Shown: positions 25,574 to 36,201, counted from the first letter of the stretch. The stretch is DNA of 64,000 nt from Alloalcanivorax venustensis ISO4 (GCF_015356855.1 NZ_ARXR01000005.1:113391-177390); one strand, 5' to 3'. Notes: generated by a model not told the origin, from the letters alone. Translations and numbers: made by a program.

Positions 25574-26864
25574 TCCGGTACCACACCCACCCCATCAGCA
25601 CGCCGCGGCTGGCCATGAACAGATTCATGGCCAGCCACAGGCCGTGATTGCCCCAGCCGCTGGTCAGCCACCAGACCGGAAAGAACAGCGCCGTGGCCAC
25701 CATCATGGTGTTGCGCATCTGCCGGGCCAGGGTGGCGCCCACGAACACGCCGTCCAGCCAGAAGCCGGCGCTGGCGGTGAGCGGCAGCAACAGCATCCAG
25801 GGCAGGTAGGTGGTGGCGGTGTCGCGCACCCCCGGCAGGTCGGTGAGCAGGCGGATCAGCGGGCCGCCGCCGGCGACGAAGGCCAGCAGCGCCGCCGCGG
25901 CGATGATCAGCGTCCACTTGCCGGTGCCGGCCACCGCCGCGTCCAGGGCGCGCCGGTCACGGCGGCCGGTGGCGTCGCCCACCAGGGCCTCGGCGGCGTT
26001 GGCGAAACCGTCCAGGGTATTGCTGAGCAGCAGCAGGAAGGTGATCAGCACCGCGTTGGCGGCCAGCACCGTGTCGCCCAGCCGCGCGCCCTGGGCGGTG
26101 AAGAAGAAAAACACCGTTAGCAGCGTCAGGCTGCGGATAAAAATATCCCGGTTCACCGCCAGCAGTTGCAGCATCGGCGCCACCTGTTTGAGCGCGCCCA
26201 CCGGCAGCGCCCGCCAGGCGGCGCCGAAGATCTCCCGGCGCAGCCAGAACAGCCCGCCGGCCAGACCGAGGTATTCCGACACCGCGCTGGCCACCGCCAC
26301 GCCGCGCACGTCGAAATGCCACACCTGCACCAGCAGCACATCCAGCAGCACATTGCTGGAGTGCATCAGAACGGTCATTTTCAGCGGCACGCTGGTGCGG
26401 TGCAGGCCGATGGCGAAGCCGATCAGCGCGAAATTCCCCAGCGCCGCCGGCGCGCCGAGAATACGGATGCCGATGTATTCCCGCGCCAGCCCCTGCACCT
26501 CGTCGCTGCCGCCCAGCAACCACAGCGCCACGTCGCTGAGCAGCGGCCGCAGCAGGATCAGCGCGCTGCCCACCAGCGTCGACAACAGCAGCGCCCGCAG
26601 CAGCACCACCAGAGTCGCCTCACCGGCGCCGCGCGCCTGGGAGGTGAAGCCGGTGGTGCCCATGCGCAGGAAGTTGAACGAGAAGTACAGGAACATGAAG
26701 ACGTTGCTGCCCAGCGCCACCGCCGCCAGATACACCGGCGAATCCAGATGGCCGACCACGGCGGTGTCCACCAGGCCGAGCAGCGGCGCGGTGATATTGG
26801 AGAGCAGCAACGGCCACGCCAGCATCCAGATGCGGCGGTCCAGGGCGGGGTCCTTCGCGATCAT
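25554..26864 (-). CDS. MATE family efflux transporter (DinF-like)
   Basis: A 436-residue membrane protein with 12 helices in two MatE repeats. The DinF subfamily hallmarks are LLLSNITAPLLGLVDTAVVGHLDS in the first helices, FLRMGTTGFTSQARGAG and ANAVLITFLLLLSNTLDGFANAAEALVG in the second half. It probably extrudes toxic organic compounds in exchange for protons or sodium. The ATG at 26864 is two bases after the znuB stop, so the gene is the last of znuC-znuB-MATE. A longer upstream frame (to 27263) runs inside znuB and was rejected. Confidence 0.9.
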   Translation of the reverse strand: MIAKDPALDRRIWMLAWPLLLSNITAPLLGLVDTAVVGHLDSPVYLAAVALGSNVFMFLYFSFNFLRMGTTGFTSQARGAGEATLVVLLRALLLSTLVGSALILLRPLLSDVALWLLGGSDEVQGLAREYIGIRILGAPAALGNFALIGFAIGLHRTSVPLKMTVLMHSSNVLLDVLLVQVWHFDVRGVAVASAVSEYLGLAGGLFWLRREIFGAAWRALPVGALKQVAPMLQLLAVNRDIFIRSLTLLTVFFFFTAQGARLGDTVLAANAVLITFLLLLSNTLDGFANAAEALVGDATGRRDRRALDAAVAGTGKWTLIIAAAALLAFVAGGGPLIRLLTDLPGVRDTATTYLPWMLLLPLTASAGFWLDGVFVGATLARQMRNTMMVATALFFPVWWLTSGWGNHGLWLAMNLFMASRGVLMGWVWYRISAWAE

Positions 26865-26866
26865 GG

Positions 26867-27652
26867 CTAGGCGTCGGGTCGGCGCAGCAGGGTGAAGCCG
26901 AACAGCACGGCGGCGGCCACCACGATCGACGGGCCCACCGGAGTGTCCGCGTACCAGCTCATCGCCAGCCCCAGGGACACGGAGGCCAGCCCCAGCAGGC
27001 TGGCCAGGGCGGCCATCTGTTCCGGGGTGCGCGACAGGCGGCGGGCACCGGCGGCGGGAATCACCAGCAGCGAGGTGATCAGCAGCACGCCGACGGTGCG
27101 GATGGCGCCGGCGATCAGCAGCGCCAGCAGCAGCATCAGGATCAGCCGGGTGCGGGTCACCGGCACGCCCTCCACCTGGGCCAGGTCTTCGTTCACGGTG
27201 ATGCTGAGCAGCGCCCGCCAGTGCCAGGCCAGCAGCACCAGAATCAGCACCGCGCCGGCCCACAGCGCCAGCACGTCGCCCCAGTTCACCGCCAGCAGAT
27301 CGCCGAACAGGTAGGCGAACAGATCCACCTGCACGCTCTTCTGCAGGCTGATGGCGATCACGCCCAGCGCCAGGGTGGTATGGGCGACGATGCCCAGCAG
27401 GGTGTCGCCGGTGATCTGGCGCTGCTGCTGCAGCCCCGCCAGGGCGCCGGCGATGGCCAGGCAGGCCACCACCACGGCGACGTACAGGTTCACGTCCAGA
27501 GCCAGGGCCAGGGCCGCGCCCAGCAGGGCGCCGTGGGCCAGGGTGTCGCCGAAGAACGCCATCCGCCGCCAGACCACGAAGGACCCCATGGGGCCGGCCA
27601 CCAGGGCCACCGCCAGGCCCGCCAGCAGCGCCGGCGCGAGCAGTTCAATCAT
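26867..27652 (-). CDS. znuB: Zinc ABC transporter permease ZnuB
   Basis: A 261-residue inner-membrane permease with seven to eight helices, of the ABC-3 family. Conserved stretches are [42 protein letters not shown] N-terminal helices (seen at residues 8-46), the coupling region [13 protein letters not shown] and [28 protein letters not shown]. It forms the Zn2+ channel energised by ZnuC. It overlaps znuC by eight bases, implying translational coupling. Confidence 0.94.
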   Translation of the reverse strand: MIELLAPALLAGLAVALVAGPMGSFVVWRRMAFFGDTLAHGALLGAALALALDVNLYVAVVVACLAIAGALAGLQQQRQITGDTLLGIVAHTTLALGVIAISLQKSVQVDLFAYLFGDLLAVNWGDVLALWAGAVLILVLLAWHWRALLSITVNEDLAQVEGVPVTRTRLILMLLLALLIAGAIRTVGVLLITSLLVIPAAGARRLSRTPEQMAALASLLGLASVSLGLAMSWYADTPVGPSIVVAAAVLFGFTLLRRPDA

Positions 27653-28439
27653 GGTGGTGGCCCCCCGTGTGCCCGTGGTGGTCGTGGTGCGGGTCGCCGC
27701 TCAGGTCATGGTCGTGGTCATGATCGTGGGTGTACACGGCCAGATTGGGCATGCCGCCGCTGGGGCCGAACAGGCGGTGGTAGGCCGGGTCGCGGCTGAC
27801 CGCCTCCGGGGTGCCGGAGCAGCACACATGGTGGTGCAGGCACACCACCTGGTCGGTGCGCGCCATCACCAGGTGCAGGTCATGGGAGATCAACAGGATG
27901 CCGCAGCCGGTCTCGTCGCGGACCTGGCCGAGCAGGCCGTAGAGGGCGTCCTGGCCGGCCACGTCCACGCCCTGGGCGGGCTCGTCGAGCACCAGCAGGT
28001 CGGGCTTGCGCAGCAGCGCCCGGGCCAGCAGCACCCGCTGCATTTCGCCGCCGGACAGCCCGCGCACCGCGCGCCGGCGCAGATGGGCCACGCCGGTGCG
28101 TTGCAGGGCGTCGCGGCGGGCGCGGGTGCGGCCCGGCGCCGCCAGCCAGAGAAAGCGGTCGACGGTCAGCGGCAGGCTTTCATCCACCTGCAGGTGCTGG
28201 GGCATATAGCCCACGCGCAGGCCCGGGCGGCGCTCCACGCGGCCGCGATCGGGCCGCGCCAGGCCCAGCACCAGCCGCGCCAGGGTGCTCTTGCCGGCGC
28301 CGTTGGGGCCGATCAGCGTGGTGATGCGGCCCGGCTCCAGGGTCAGGGAGACGTCGTCGAGCACGCTGTGCGCCCCATACGCCAGGCCGGCGCCGTGCAC
28401 CGCCACCAAGGTTCCCGTGTCAGCCCGCTGCTGCGACAT
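27645..28439 (-). CDS. znuC: Zinc ABC transporter ATPase ZnuC
   Basis: A 264-residue ABC ATPase: Walker [11 protein letters not shown]-loop VGYMPQHLQ, signature [16 protein letters not shown], Walker [13 protein letters not shown] and the switch His in LLISHDLH. The C-terminal tail is very rich in His and Asp ([20 protein letters not shown]), a zinc-binding extension seen in ZnuC proteins. It powers ZnuB. The ATG at 28439 is preferred over one at 28460 because the family start and spacing fit better. It is divergent from znuA across a candidate Zur box. Confidence 0.94.
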   Translation of the reverse strand: MSQQRADTGTLVAVHGAGLAYGAHSVLDDVSLTLEPGRITTLIGPNGAGKSTLARLVLGLARPDRGRVERRPGLRVGYMPQHLQVDESLPLTVDRFLWLAAPGRTRARRDALQRTGVAHLRRRAVRGLSGGEMQRVLLARALLRKPDLLVLDEPAQGVDVAGQDALYGLLGQVRDETGCGILLISHDLHLVMARTDQVVCLHHHVCCSGTPEAVSRDPAYHRLFGPSGGMPNLAVYTHDHDHDHDLSGDPHHDHHGHTGGHHHD

Positions 28440-28469
28440 GTAACAGCCCCCGTTGAACAAAGCGGTGAT

Positions 28470-28482
28470 GATATACTATTTC
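28470..28482. promoter_or_regulatory. Candidate Zur box between znuC and znuA
   Basis: GATATACTATTTC matches the gammaproteobacterial Zur core GTTATANTATAAC at 10 of 13 positions including the free base. It lies in the spacer of the divergent znuCB and znuA genes, where Zur sites usually occur. The match is moderate, and the zur gene is not in the window. Confidence 0.5.
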
Positions 28483-28588
28483 CCCGGTCAATCGCTTGGG
28501 CCCGGCGGCGCCGTTCCGGCTTGACGGCTCGGGCACACTGATTGCACTGACGCTCCCGATGAGCACTTTCACGGTTCCGGACATACCC

Positions 28589-29455
28589 ATGCGATACCTG
28601 CTCGTTCCTCTTTTGTTGGCGCTGTGCGCGCCGTTACCGGCGCGTACCCTGGTGGCCAGCGTCGAGCCCCTGGCCATGGTGCTGCGCGACCTGTACGGCG
28701 ACAGCGCCGAAGTGGTCACCCTGCTGGAAGCCAACCAGAACCCGCACAACCCGATGTTGTCGCCGCGCCAGATGCTCACCCTGCGCCGCGCCGACCTGCT
28801 GGTGTGGCTGGGCGAGGCGGCGGAGCCGGCGGTGGCCAGCCTGGCGGCGAAACGTGACGGCGACAGCCTGGCGTTGCTGTCGCTGCCCGGCGTCACCCGC
28901 CGTGAGGGCGGCCACCGTCATGACGGCGAGCACGACCACGGCCACCACCACGAAGCCGGCGAGCTGGACCCGCATCTGTGGCTGGACCCGCGCAATATGG
29001 CGTTGCTCGCCAAGGCCCTGGGCGACCGGGATCAATTGCCCGAGGGGCAGCCGGCGGCGTTCCTGGCCGACCTGGAACGGACCGAAACGGCGCTGCGCGA
29101 GCGTCTGGCGCCGGTGGCCGACACCCCCTGGCTGACCTTCCACCACCCCTGGGGCTACTTCCAGCAGCGGCTGGAGCTGCGCGCGCCGGTGATCGTCAGC
29201 GAGCAGCTCGGCGCCGGCCCCAGCAGCCGTCGCTTCGTGGCGCTGGCGCAGCAGTTGGAAAGCGAACAGGTGCGCTGCGCGATCCTCGAGCCGGAGGCCC
29301 AGGCCGACCTGGTGGCGCGCCTGTGCCCGGACTGCCGGCGGGTGGCCCTGGACCCGCTCGGCCGCGACGTCCCCGCCCGTGGCCAGGGCAATGATTACAG
29401 CCACTGGCTGAGTGAACGGGTGGCGGCGACGTTCGCCACCTGTCTGGCGCGATGA
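28589..29455 (+). CDS. znuA: Zinc ABC transporter substrate-binding protein ZnuA
   Basis: A 288-residue cluster A-I periplasmic binding protein. The signal peptide is MRYLLVPLLLALCAPLPA, the reason for choosing the ATG at 28589 over one at 28559. A His-rich loop (HRHDGEHDHGHHHE, about residues 109-122) marks zinc specificity. Metal ligands are expected at His in NPHNPML-like and at DPHLWLDPRN and FHHPWGYF. It delivers Zn2+ to ZnuBC. In pseudomonads zur separates znuA from znuC; here the two are simply divergent. Confidence 0.92.
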   Translation: MRYLLVPLLLALCAPLPARTLVASVEPLAMVLRDLYGDSAEVVTLLEANQNPHNPMLSPRQMLTLRRADLLVWLGEAAEPAVASLAAKRDGDSLALLSLPGVTRREGGHRHDGEHDHGHHHEAGELDPHLWLDPRNMALLAKALGDRDQLPEGQPAAFLADLERTETALRERLAPVADTPWLTFHHPWGYFQQRLELRAPVIVSEQLGAGPSSRRFVALAQQLESEQVRCAILEPEAQADLVARLCPDCRRVALDPLGRDVPARGQGNDYSHWLSERVAATFATCLAR

Positions 29456-29555
29456 CGCGGGACTGGCCCGGGCGCCGCTTTTTGGCCCGACCGGGTCCAT
29501 TGAGCCGGCGCGTGAAACCGGTATGCTGATGCGTTTGTCGGGTCAAGGAGAAGGC

Positions 29556-30722
29556 ATGGGGCAGTCGCAGGGTGCGCAAGACGAATCGGCCATGGAGGTC
29601 CTGCCGGACCTGGGCCGTCTCGCGCTCACATGCTGGGATTACGCCTGGCCGCTGCGGCGCGAATACGGCCCCGGCGGCGGCGCCGTGGAGCGCGCCCTGG
29701 ACGAAGCGGTGGAACGCGGCTTCAACGCCGTTCGCCTGGACCCCTATCCGCATCTGCTGGCCACGCCGGCCAACAGCGTCCACCTGGACCGCTGCGAAAT
29801 CTTCGCCGAGCCCGACGCCCGTCGGGGCATCGGCGCCGGCGCCGAGACCGTGCAGATTCGCAAAGCGTTCCGGCGCCTGCTCAACGGTGCCGCCGACCGC
29901 GGCCTGAAGCTGTGGCTGAGCGGCTTTTTTATCGCCGACAGCCGCGCCCGCCGCTCGTTCGTGCGCCGCCCCGCCGACTTCATCGACGTCTGGGTGCAGA
30001 CCCTGGAACTGGTGCGCGAATGGGGCCACCTGGATACCGTGGTGGCGGTGGATTTCTGCCACCATTTTCCGTTTCCGCCCTGGAGCCACGGCGTTATCCG
30101 CCGGGTGTTCGGCCAGCCGCCCCAGCGGTCCCTGCCGGAGCGTTGGCGCAGTGAGCAGGAGCAGGCGGTGGAGCAGTACCTGCTGGAAGTGCCGCGCGCC
30201 CTGCGTGCCCTGTTCCCCACCATCCATTTCGGGGTCAGCGCCGCCGCCGGCGAGACCGACCATCTGCGCCAACTGGACACCAGCGAGCTGGATTTCCTGG
30301 AACTGGGCCTGTGGCTGGACGACGACCCGCGCTACCGGCTGGCCACCGGCGCCGATCTGCCGGTGCCCGGGCTGCTCGACCGGCGCCTGGGCGCGCCGCT
30401 GCGGCGGGCGCTGATGGAAGCCACCGGCGAGCACTGGCGCGGCCGCCTTCAGCAGCAGCTACAGCGGCGGCTGGCGTTTACCCGCCTGCGGCGCCTGCAG
30501 CCGGTGCTCGGTGAAGGGTATCTCAATCCGCAGGCGACCCCGGAGCAGCTGCCCCGGGGCTGGGCCGGGTTCACCGAGGCGCTGGTGGGCCAGGCGGTGG
30601 CGGACGGCGTGGCGGTGATGACGCCCACCAGCCTGGCCCGGCCGCACAGCCCCTGGCTGTGGCGGGAAGCCGACTGGCTGGCGCACCTCAACCATCTGAT
30701 TCTGACCGGCCCGGGCCGTTAG
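29556..30722 (+). CDS. Cellulase-like TIM-barrel protein (sugar-binding cellulase-like family)
   Basis: A 388-residue protein without signal peptide. It begins LTCWDYAWPLRREYGPGGGA and VERGFNAVRLDPYPHLLA, the pattern of the first barrel strands in the sugar-binding cellulase-like family found in pseudomonads; later VVAVDFCHHFPFPP and ELDFLELGLWLDDDPRY give candidate acidic residues. It is probably cytosolic, so secreted cellulase activity is unlikely; the substrate is unknown. The ATG at 29556 has CAAGGAG five bases upstream. Its stop overlaps the convergent thrB stop by four bases. Confidence 0.7.
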   Translation: MGQSQGAQDESAMEVLPDLGRLALTCWDYAWPLRREYGPGGGAVERALDEAVERGFNAVRLDPYPHLLATPANSVHLDRCEIFAEPDARRGIGAGAETVQIRKAFRRLLNGAADRGLKLWLSGFFIADSRARRSFVRRPADFIDVWVQTLELVREWGHLDTVVAVDFCHHFPFPPWSHGVIRRVFGQPPQRSLPERWRSEQEQAVEQYLLEVPRALRALFPTIHFGVSAAAGETDHLRQLDTSELDFLELGLWLDDDPRYRLATGADLPVPGLLDRRLGAPLRRALMEATGEHWRGRLQQQLQRRLAFTRLRRLQPVLGEGYLNPQATPEQLPRGWAGFTEALVGQAVADGVAVMTPTSLARPHSPWLWREADWLAHLNHLILTGPGR

Positions 30723-31648
30723 TCGTCGCCATCGCCCAGGGCGTTAAAGCGATAGCCGAAAATCCGCGCGAACTCGGCCGGGTCCTTGCTGCCCTGGCCC
30801 TCCGACTCCCCGGACACCGGCCCGGCCAGACGCGACAGCCAGAAGCGCAGCGCCGCCACCGCCAACGCCAGCGCCAGCACCGATTCGTCCCACTCGCCGC
30901 CGCCGTCCCGGTAGCCGGCCAGCAAGGCGCCCTGCCGGCGCGGTACCGGGCGCCCGTCCGAGGCCACCGCCCAATCGTTCAGCGCCACCGCCAGATCGTA
31001 CTCGGGCCGTTCCAGACAGGCGTTGTAGAAATCCAGCACCCCGGTGAGCCGGCCCTCGGCGTTGAACAGCGCGTTGTCGCGGAACAGATCGCCGTGGATC
31101 AGGGTGCGGGTGGCGGGTACTTTCCGCCAGCGGCGCAGCACGGTATCGGCGCGGTGCTGGTCGTCTTCATTCAGGCGGCACAGGTGCTCGCCCAGGCTTT
31201 TCAGGCGCCGGCGCTCGTCGGGCAGCGCCTTTCCCGCTTCCGTCGGCTGGCGGTGCAGGGCGGCGAGCAGGGCGCCCACCTGCCGGCAGTGCTCGCTGCC
31301 CACCTCGAAACAGTGCTCGCCGGGCAGGCGCGGCACCAGCACCGCCGGCTTGCCGGCCACGTGGCGCAGCCGCTGGCCGTGGCGGTCCACCAGCGCCGCC
31401 GGCACCGGCAGGCCCGCCGCCGCCAGGGTCGCCAGCAACGCCAGATAGGGCGCCAGGGCCTCGCCGTCGAACTGCTCGAACACGGTCAGGACCACCGCCC
31501 GCGGGCCGCCGTCCTCGGCCCGGGCGTCGATCAGGAAGGTGCTGTTCTCAATGCCGTGGCGCGCCGCCTGCGCGTGCTCCAGCCGCAGCGCGTAGTCGGC
31601 CAGCAGGGCGGCCAGATCCCGATCATCGACACGGGTATAGACGGACAT
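30719..31648 (-). CDS. thrB: Homoserine kinase ThrB, aminoglycoside-phosphotransferase-fold type
   Basis: A 309-residue kinase of the APH fold used for threonine synthesis in pseudomonads, unrelated to the GHMP-type E. coli ThrB. Seen are GIENSTFLID near residue 33 (nucleotide loop), GKPAVLVPRLPGEH, the catalytic loop LIHGDLFRDNALFN near 187 (His-Gly-Asp-xxx-x-Asn) and the metal Asp in GVLDFYNACLERPEYDLA. It phosphorylates homoserine. The ATG at 31648 has AGGA seven bases upstream; an ATG six bases earlier is too close to it. The neighbourhood of polA and znu matches the pseudomonad order. Confidence 0.88.
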   Translation of the reverse strand: MSVYTRVDDRDLAALLADYALRLEHAQAARHGIENSTFLIDARAEDGGPRAVVLTVFEQFDGEALAPYLALLATLAAAGLPVPAALVDRHGQRLRHVAGKPAVLVPRLPGEHCFEVGSEHCRQVGALLAALHRQPTEAGKALPDERRRLKSLGEHLCRLNEDDQHRADTVLRRWRKVPATRTLIHGDLFRDNALFNAEGRLTGVLDFYNACLERPEYDLAVALNDWAVASDGRPVPRRQGALLAGYRDGGGEWDESVLALALAVAALRFWLSRLAGPVSGESEGQGSKDPAEFARIFGYRFNALGDGDD

Positions 31649-31769
31649 CAACATTTCCTAGTGTTCAACGCGAAAAAAGGCCGGGGATGACCGGGCCGTT
31701 TGCTTGGGGCGATGGTATAACCCCTGTCCATTGGTGGAAATACACGCCGGGTTTAATTAAGGAGAAACC

Positions 31770-32804
31770 ATGTCCCTGCAACACAAGATCGAGCGCACCA
31801 CGGTGCGGACCCTGATGAAAATGCCCGGCGCCCTGGCCGGCCGGCTGGCCGGCATGGTGGAAAGCGTCAGCCGCGAGGGGCTGGACCCCAAGCTGCGCCT
31901 GCTGCTGGCCCTGGGTGACGGTCGCAAGGGCTTCCACGAGTTGCCGCTGGCCCAGGGCCGCGCCCTCTACGGGCACATGATCGACATGCTCGACGTGGAC
32001 CGGCAGGAGGTGGCGCTGACCCGGGATATCCGCGTGCCGGTGGAAGGCGGCGATATGCTGGTGCGTCTGTATCGCCCCAAGAGCGCGCCCACCGAGGACA
32101 GCCCGGCGATCATGTTCTTCCATGGCGGCGGCTTCACCATCGGCAGCGCCGTGGAATACGACCGCCTGTGCCGCCACATCGCCAACGTCACCGGCGCGGT
32201 GGTGCTGAATGTGGACTACCGGCTGGCGCCGGAACACCCCGCGCCCACCGCCGCCGACGACTGCATCGCCGCCTGGCGCTGGCTCGGTGAGCAGGCCGGC
32301 GATCTGGGCATCGACACCCGGCGTCTGGCGACCATGGGCGACAGCGCCGGCGGCAATCTGTCCATCGTGGTGGCCCAGCAAGCGGCGCTCCAGGGGCTGT
32401 CCGTGCCCAAGCTGGTGGTGGCGGTGTACCCGAAAACCGACGGCGCCTCGGATATGCCCTCGATCACCCAGCTCGGTGGCGGCCAGGGCGGGCTGGACGG
32501 CGACATGATCCACTGGTTCCACAACCATTACATCCAGGACGACACCCTGGTGGGCGATTACCGCATCTCGCCGCTGCGCAACCCGGACATCGCCGGCCAC
32601 CCGGACACCATCGTGGTCACCGCCACCGACCCGCTGCGCGACGAAGGCCTCGCCTACAGCGAGAAGCTCAAGGACGCCGGCGTCAACGTGGTCAACCTGG
32701 ACTACCCGGAACTGGTGCACGGCTTCATCACCATGGGCGGCGCCATCCCCAGCGCCCGCAAAGCGGTGAACGCCATCACCCGGCAGATCAAAGAGCGCCT
32801 TTGA
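31770..32804 (+). CDS. Alpha/beta hydrolase, hormone-sensitive-lipase type esterase
   Basis: A 344-residue cytosolic esterase. It has the HGG oxyanion motif ([13 protein letters not shown], near residue 118), the nucleophile elbow GDSAGGNLS (near 191), a catalytic Asp in [10 protein letters not shown] and His in LVHGFITMG (near 321). These define the bacterial HSL (family IV) esterases, which act on short-chain esters. It begins 115 bp upstream-divergent of thrB, with TTAAGGAGAAACC before the ATG. It interrupts the thrB-polA neighbourhood known from pseudomonads. Confidence 0.92.
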   Translation: MSLQHKIERTTVRTLMKMPGALAGRLAGMVESVSREGLDPKLRLLLALGDGRKGFHELPLAQGRALYGHMIDMLDVDRQEVALTRDIRVPVEGGDMLVRLYRPKSAPTEDSPAIMFFHGGGFTIGSAVEYDRLCRHIANVTGAVVLNVDYRLAPEHPAPTAADDCIAAWRWLGEQAGDLGIDTRRLATMGDSAGGNLSIVVAQQAALQGLSVPKLVVAVYPKTDGASDMPSITQLGGGQGGLDGDMIHWFHNHYIQDDTLVGDYRISPLRNPDIAGHPDTIVVTATDPLRDEGLAYSEKLKDAGVNVVNLDYPELVHGFITMGGAIPSARKAVNAITRQIKERL

Positions 32805-32814
32805 TCGCGGGTCC

Positions 32815-32851
32815 TGTGGGAGCGGGCCCGCTCCCACAAGGCGCTCCTGCA
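32815..32851. repeat. REP-like perfect palindrome before polA
   Basis: A perfect 24-bp palindrome (32815-32838) has the half TGTGGGAGCGGG. Its first 14 bases are identical to 13416-13429. Directly after comes GGCGCTCCTGCAAG, an inverted degenerate copy of the same half. It stands 10 bp after the esterase stop, so it may also serve as that transcript's terminator. Confidence 0.75.
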
Positions 32852-32904
32852 AGGTCTTGCGTTACACTATGCGCTCCATGTCTTATCCAACCCCAAGGAC
32901 TGCC

Positions 32905-35646
32905 ATGACCGAGCGTAAACCGATCATCCTTGTCGACGGCTCCTCCTACCTGTACCGGGCCTTCCACGCGCTGCCGCCGCTGACCACCTCCACCGGCCAG
33001 CCCACCGGCGCGGTGCGCGGCGTCGCCTCGATGCTGCGCAAGATGATCAACGACTACGACCCCGAGTACATGGCGGTGGTGTTCGACGCCAAGGGCAAAA
33101 CCTTCCGCGACGAACTGTTCGAGCAGTACAAGGCCAACCGGCCGCCGATGCCCGACGAGCTGCGCGAGCAGGTGCAGCCGCTGCACGACCTGATCCGCGC
33201 CATGGGCCTGCCGCTGATCATCGAGGACGGCGTCGAAGCCGACGACGTGATCGGCACCTTCGCGCGCATTTTCAGCGCCGAACAAAAGCCGGTGCTGATC
33301 TCCACCGGCGACAAGGATATGGCACAGCTGGTCAACGACCACGTCACCCTGATCAACACCATGAACAACGCCGTCTACGACATCGACGGCGTGCGTGAAA
33401 AATTCGGTGTCGGCCCGGAGCTGATTATCGATTTCCTGGCGCTGATGGGCGACAAGGTGGACAACATTCCCGGTGTCCCCGGCGTCGGCGAAAAGACCGC
33501 GCTGGCGCTGCTCACCGGTCTGGGTTCGCTGGAAAAGATTTACGACAACCTGGACAAGGTCGCCGAGCTGAATTTCCGCGGCGCCAAGTCCATGGGCAAG
33601 AAACTGGAAGAACACCGCGAGCAGGCGTTTCTCTCCTACGAGCTGGCCACCATCAAGGTGGACTGCGAACTCAAGGAAGCCCTGGACGACCTCAAACTGC
33701 TGACGCCCGACGCGGAAAAGCTGGCCGGTTACTACCGCGATCTGGAATTCAAAGGCTGGCTCAATGAATTGCTGGAAGGCGACGACCCGGCGGTAGAGGG
33801 CGCTCCGGACATCGAGAGCGAACAAAGCATCGACCGGGACGGCTACCAGACCGTGCTTACCGAGGAAGAACTGGACGCCTGGCTCGACAAACTTAAGAAA
33901 GCCGAGCTGTTCGCCTTCGACACCGAAACCACCAGCCTCAATTACATGGAAGCGGACCTGGTGGGCGTCAGCTTCGCCACCGCCGCCGGCGACGCCGCCT
34001 ACGTGCCCTTCGGCCACGACTATCCGGGCGCGCCGGATCAGCTCAACCGCGCTCTGGTACTGGACAAGCTCAAGCCCGTTCTCGAAGACGAACAAAGCAA
34101 AAAAGTCGGCCAGAACCTCAAGTACGACATGAGCGTATTGGCCCGCGCCGGCATCACCCTGCGCGGCGTGGAATACGACACCATGCTGGAATCCTATGTG
34201 CTCGACTCCGTGGCCACCCGCCACGATATGGACTCCCTGGCGCTGAAATATCTGGGCCACAAAAACATCAGCTTCCAGGAGATCGCCGGCAAGGGCGTCA
34301 AGCAGCTCACCTTTAACCAGGTCGGGCTCGATGAAGCCGGCCCCTACGCCTCCGAAGACGCGGACATCACCCTGCGCCTGCACCAGACCCTGTGGCCGCG
34401 CCTGGAAAAAGAAGCGGGCCTGAAAAGCGTGTTCCACGACATCGAAATGCCGCTGGTACCGGTGCTCAGCCGCATCGAGCGCAACGGCACCTACGTGGAC
34501 GCGGACATGCTCAAAAAGCAGAGCACTTTTCTCGCCAAGCGCATGATGGAGCTGGAAGAAAAAGCGTTCGAGGAAGCGGGCCAGAAATTCAATCTCGGCT
34601 CGCCCAAACAGCTCGGCGAAATCCTTTATGAAAAACTGGAAATCCCGGTCATCAAGAAGACGCCCAAGGGCGCACCGTCCACCGCTGAAGCCGTGCTTCA
34701 GGACCTGGCGCTGCAAGGTTATCCGCTGCCCCAGGTGATCATGGACTACCGGGGCGTTTCTAAACTCAAGAACACCTACACCGATAAGCTGCCGGAACTG
34801 ATCAACCCCACCACCGGTCGGGTGCACACCTCCTACCACCAGGCGGTGGCCGCCACCGGCCGGCTGTCCTCCAGTGATCCCAACCTGCAGAACATTCCGG
34901 TGCGCAGCGAAGAAGGCCGCAAAATCCGCCTGGCGTTCTCGGCGCCTGAAGGCCGCAAGATCGTCGCCTGCGACTACTCACAGATCGAGCTGCGCATCAT
35001 GGCGCACCTGTCCGGCGACAAGGGCCTCACCCACGCCTTCGAGAATAACCTGGATATTCACCGCGCCACCGCCGCCGAAGTCTGGGGTAAAACCCTCGAC
35101 GACGTCAGCGACAACGAACGCCGCAACGCCAAGGCCATCAACTTCGGCCTGATCTACGGCATGAGCGCCTTCGGCCTCGCCAAACAACTCGGCATCCCGC
35201 GCGGCGAAGCCCAGGAATACATCGACCGCTACTTCGAAAAATACCCCGGCGTAAAACGCTACATGGAAAACACCCGCGCCGACGCCGCCGAAAAAGGCTA
35301 CGTGGAAACCCTGTTCGGCCGCCGCCTCTACCTGCCGGAAATCAACAGCCGCAACGGCCAGCGCCGCCAGGCCGCCGAGCGCACCGCCATCAACGCGCCC
35401 ATGCAAGGCACCGCCGCCGACATCATCAAGCACGCCATGATCAAGGTTCACCACTGGCTGGAAGACAGCAAACTGGACGCCCTGATGATCATGCAGGTGC
35501 ACGATGAGCTGGTGTTCGAAGTGAAGGAAAGCCAGGTCGACGACCTGGTCAAAGAAGTCACCCAGCGCATGGAAGCCGCCGCCAAACTGGAGGTGCCGCT
35601 GATCGTCGATGCCGGGATCGGGAACAACTGGGAAGAAGCGCACTAA
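32905..35646 (+). CDS. polA: DNA polymerase I
   Basis: A 913-residue three-domain polymerase. Residues 1 to about 290 are the 5'-3' exonuclease ([45 protein letters not shown]). About 310-500 are the 3'-5' exonuclease, with the Exo I motif [10 protein letters not shown] intact, so proofreading should be active. The polymerase follows with motif [17 protein letters not shown], motif [20 protein letters not shown] and motif [13 protein letters not shown]. It processes Okazaki fragments and fills repair gaps. The ATG at 32905 follows CCAAGGACTGCC; upstream in-frame ATGs lie in the promoter region. Confidence 0.98.
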   Translation: MTERKPIILVDGSSYLYRAFHALPPLTTSTGQPTGAVRGVASMLRKMINDYDPEYMAVVFDAKGKTFRDELFEQYKANRPPMPDELREQVQPLHDLIRAMGLPLIIEDGVEADDVIGTFARIFSAEQKPVLISTGDKDMAQLVNDHVTLINTMNNAVYDIDGVREKFGVGPELIIDFLALMGDKVDNIPGVPGVGEKTALALLTGLGSLEKIYDNLDKVAELNFRGAKSMGKKLEEHREQAFLSYELATIKVDCELKEALDDLKLLTPDAEKLAGYYRDLEFKGWLNELLEGDDPAVEGAPDIESEQSIDRDGYQTVLTEEELDAWLDKLKKAELFAFDTETTSLNYMEADLVGVSFATAAGDAAYVPFGHDYPGAPDQLNRALVLDKLKPVLEDEQSKKVGQNLKYDMSVLARAGITLRGVEYDTMLESYVLDSVATRHDMDSLALKYLGHKNISFQEIAGKGVKQLTFNQVGLDEAGPYASEDADITLRLHQTLWPRLEKEAGLKSVFHDIEMPLVPVLSRIERNGTYVDADMLKKQSTFLAKRMMELEEKAFEEAGQKFNLGSPKQLGEILYEKLEIPVIKKTPKGAPSTAEAVLQDLALQGYPLPQVIMDYRGVSKLKNTYTDKLPELINPTTGRVHTSYHQAVAATGRLSSSDPNLQNIPVRSEEGRKIRLAFSAPEGRKIVACDYSQIELRIMAHLSGDKGLTHAFENNLDIHRATAAEVWGKTLDDVSDNERRNAKAINFGLIYGMSAFGLAKQLGIPRGEAQEYIDRYFEKYPGVKRYMENTRADAAEKGYVETLFGRRLYLPEINSRNGQRRQAAERTAINAPMQGTAADIIKHAMIKVHHWLEDSKLDALMIMQVHDELVFEVKESQVDDLVKEVTQRMEAAAKLEVPLIVDAGIGNNWEEAH

Positions 35647-35669
35647 AAGCAGAAAAGGGGAGAAGCAGG

Positions 35670-36182
35670 ATGCTTAACACTTTGGGTGAGACCAAGGCGC
35701 CTTCGGCGCGGCAACTTACGGTGCTTTGGTTTGTGCCGCTTTCCGCACCACTGATGATCGGGGTGGCGCTGTCACTCTTGGCGATGTTCGCACACTACCC
35801 GCCACCGGCTGAGTTGCTGAGCAGGGAAACGCTATGGGGTGTCAGCCTTGCCGCCATGGCGTTGGTGTTGTTGGTCGGCCGGCGGTTGCGCAATCTTGTC
35901 ATGGCCGCGGAGAGGATCGCGCATCGACCGTTGCCTGGTAGCGCCGAATCTTCGCGGGATATTAAGACGCAGGCGGCGTCCAAGGTGCAGCACAGCATGT
36001 TCATACTTCTGGGCCTGTTGAACTTCGTATCCGTGTTGGTGGTGGCCGCTTGTTTCATGCACGCGGACGCGGAACTGGCGCTGCTTAACGGCGTTTATAC
36101 CCTGGTGCTGGCGGTCGTTACCAAGCCGGACTTTGCGTTGGCAATGCGCGAGACCGAAGCGGTACTGCGACGCCGGGGCTAA
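35670..36182 (+). CDS. Uncharacterised four-helix membrane protein
   Basis: A 170-residue protein with hydrophobic segments at about residues 17-42, 55-72, 108-128 and 134-152. The central loop (RRLRNLVMAAERIAHRPLPGSAESSRD) is basic and probably cytoplasmic. No family is recognised. It begins 23 bp after polA with AGGGGAGAAGCAGG before the ATG, so co-transcription with polA is possible; tpm follows after 19 bp. The GC content is somewhat lower than that of polA. Confidence 0.7.
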   Translation: MLNTLGETKAPSARQLTVLWFVPLSAPLMIGVALSLLAMFAHYPPPAELLSRETLWGVSLAAMALVLLVGRRLRNLVMAAERIAHRPLPGSAESSRDIKTQAASKVQHSMFILLGLLNFVSVLVVAACFMHADAELALLNGVYTLVLAVVTKPDFALAMRETEAVLRRRG

Positions 36183-36201
36183 ACCCTCGGGAGACCGTTC
36201 G

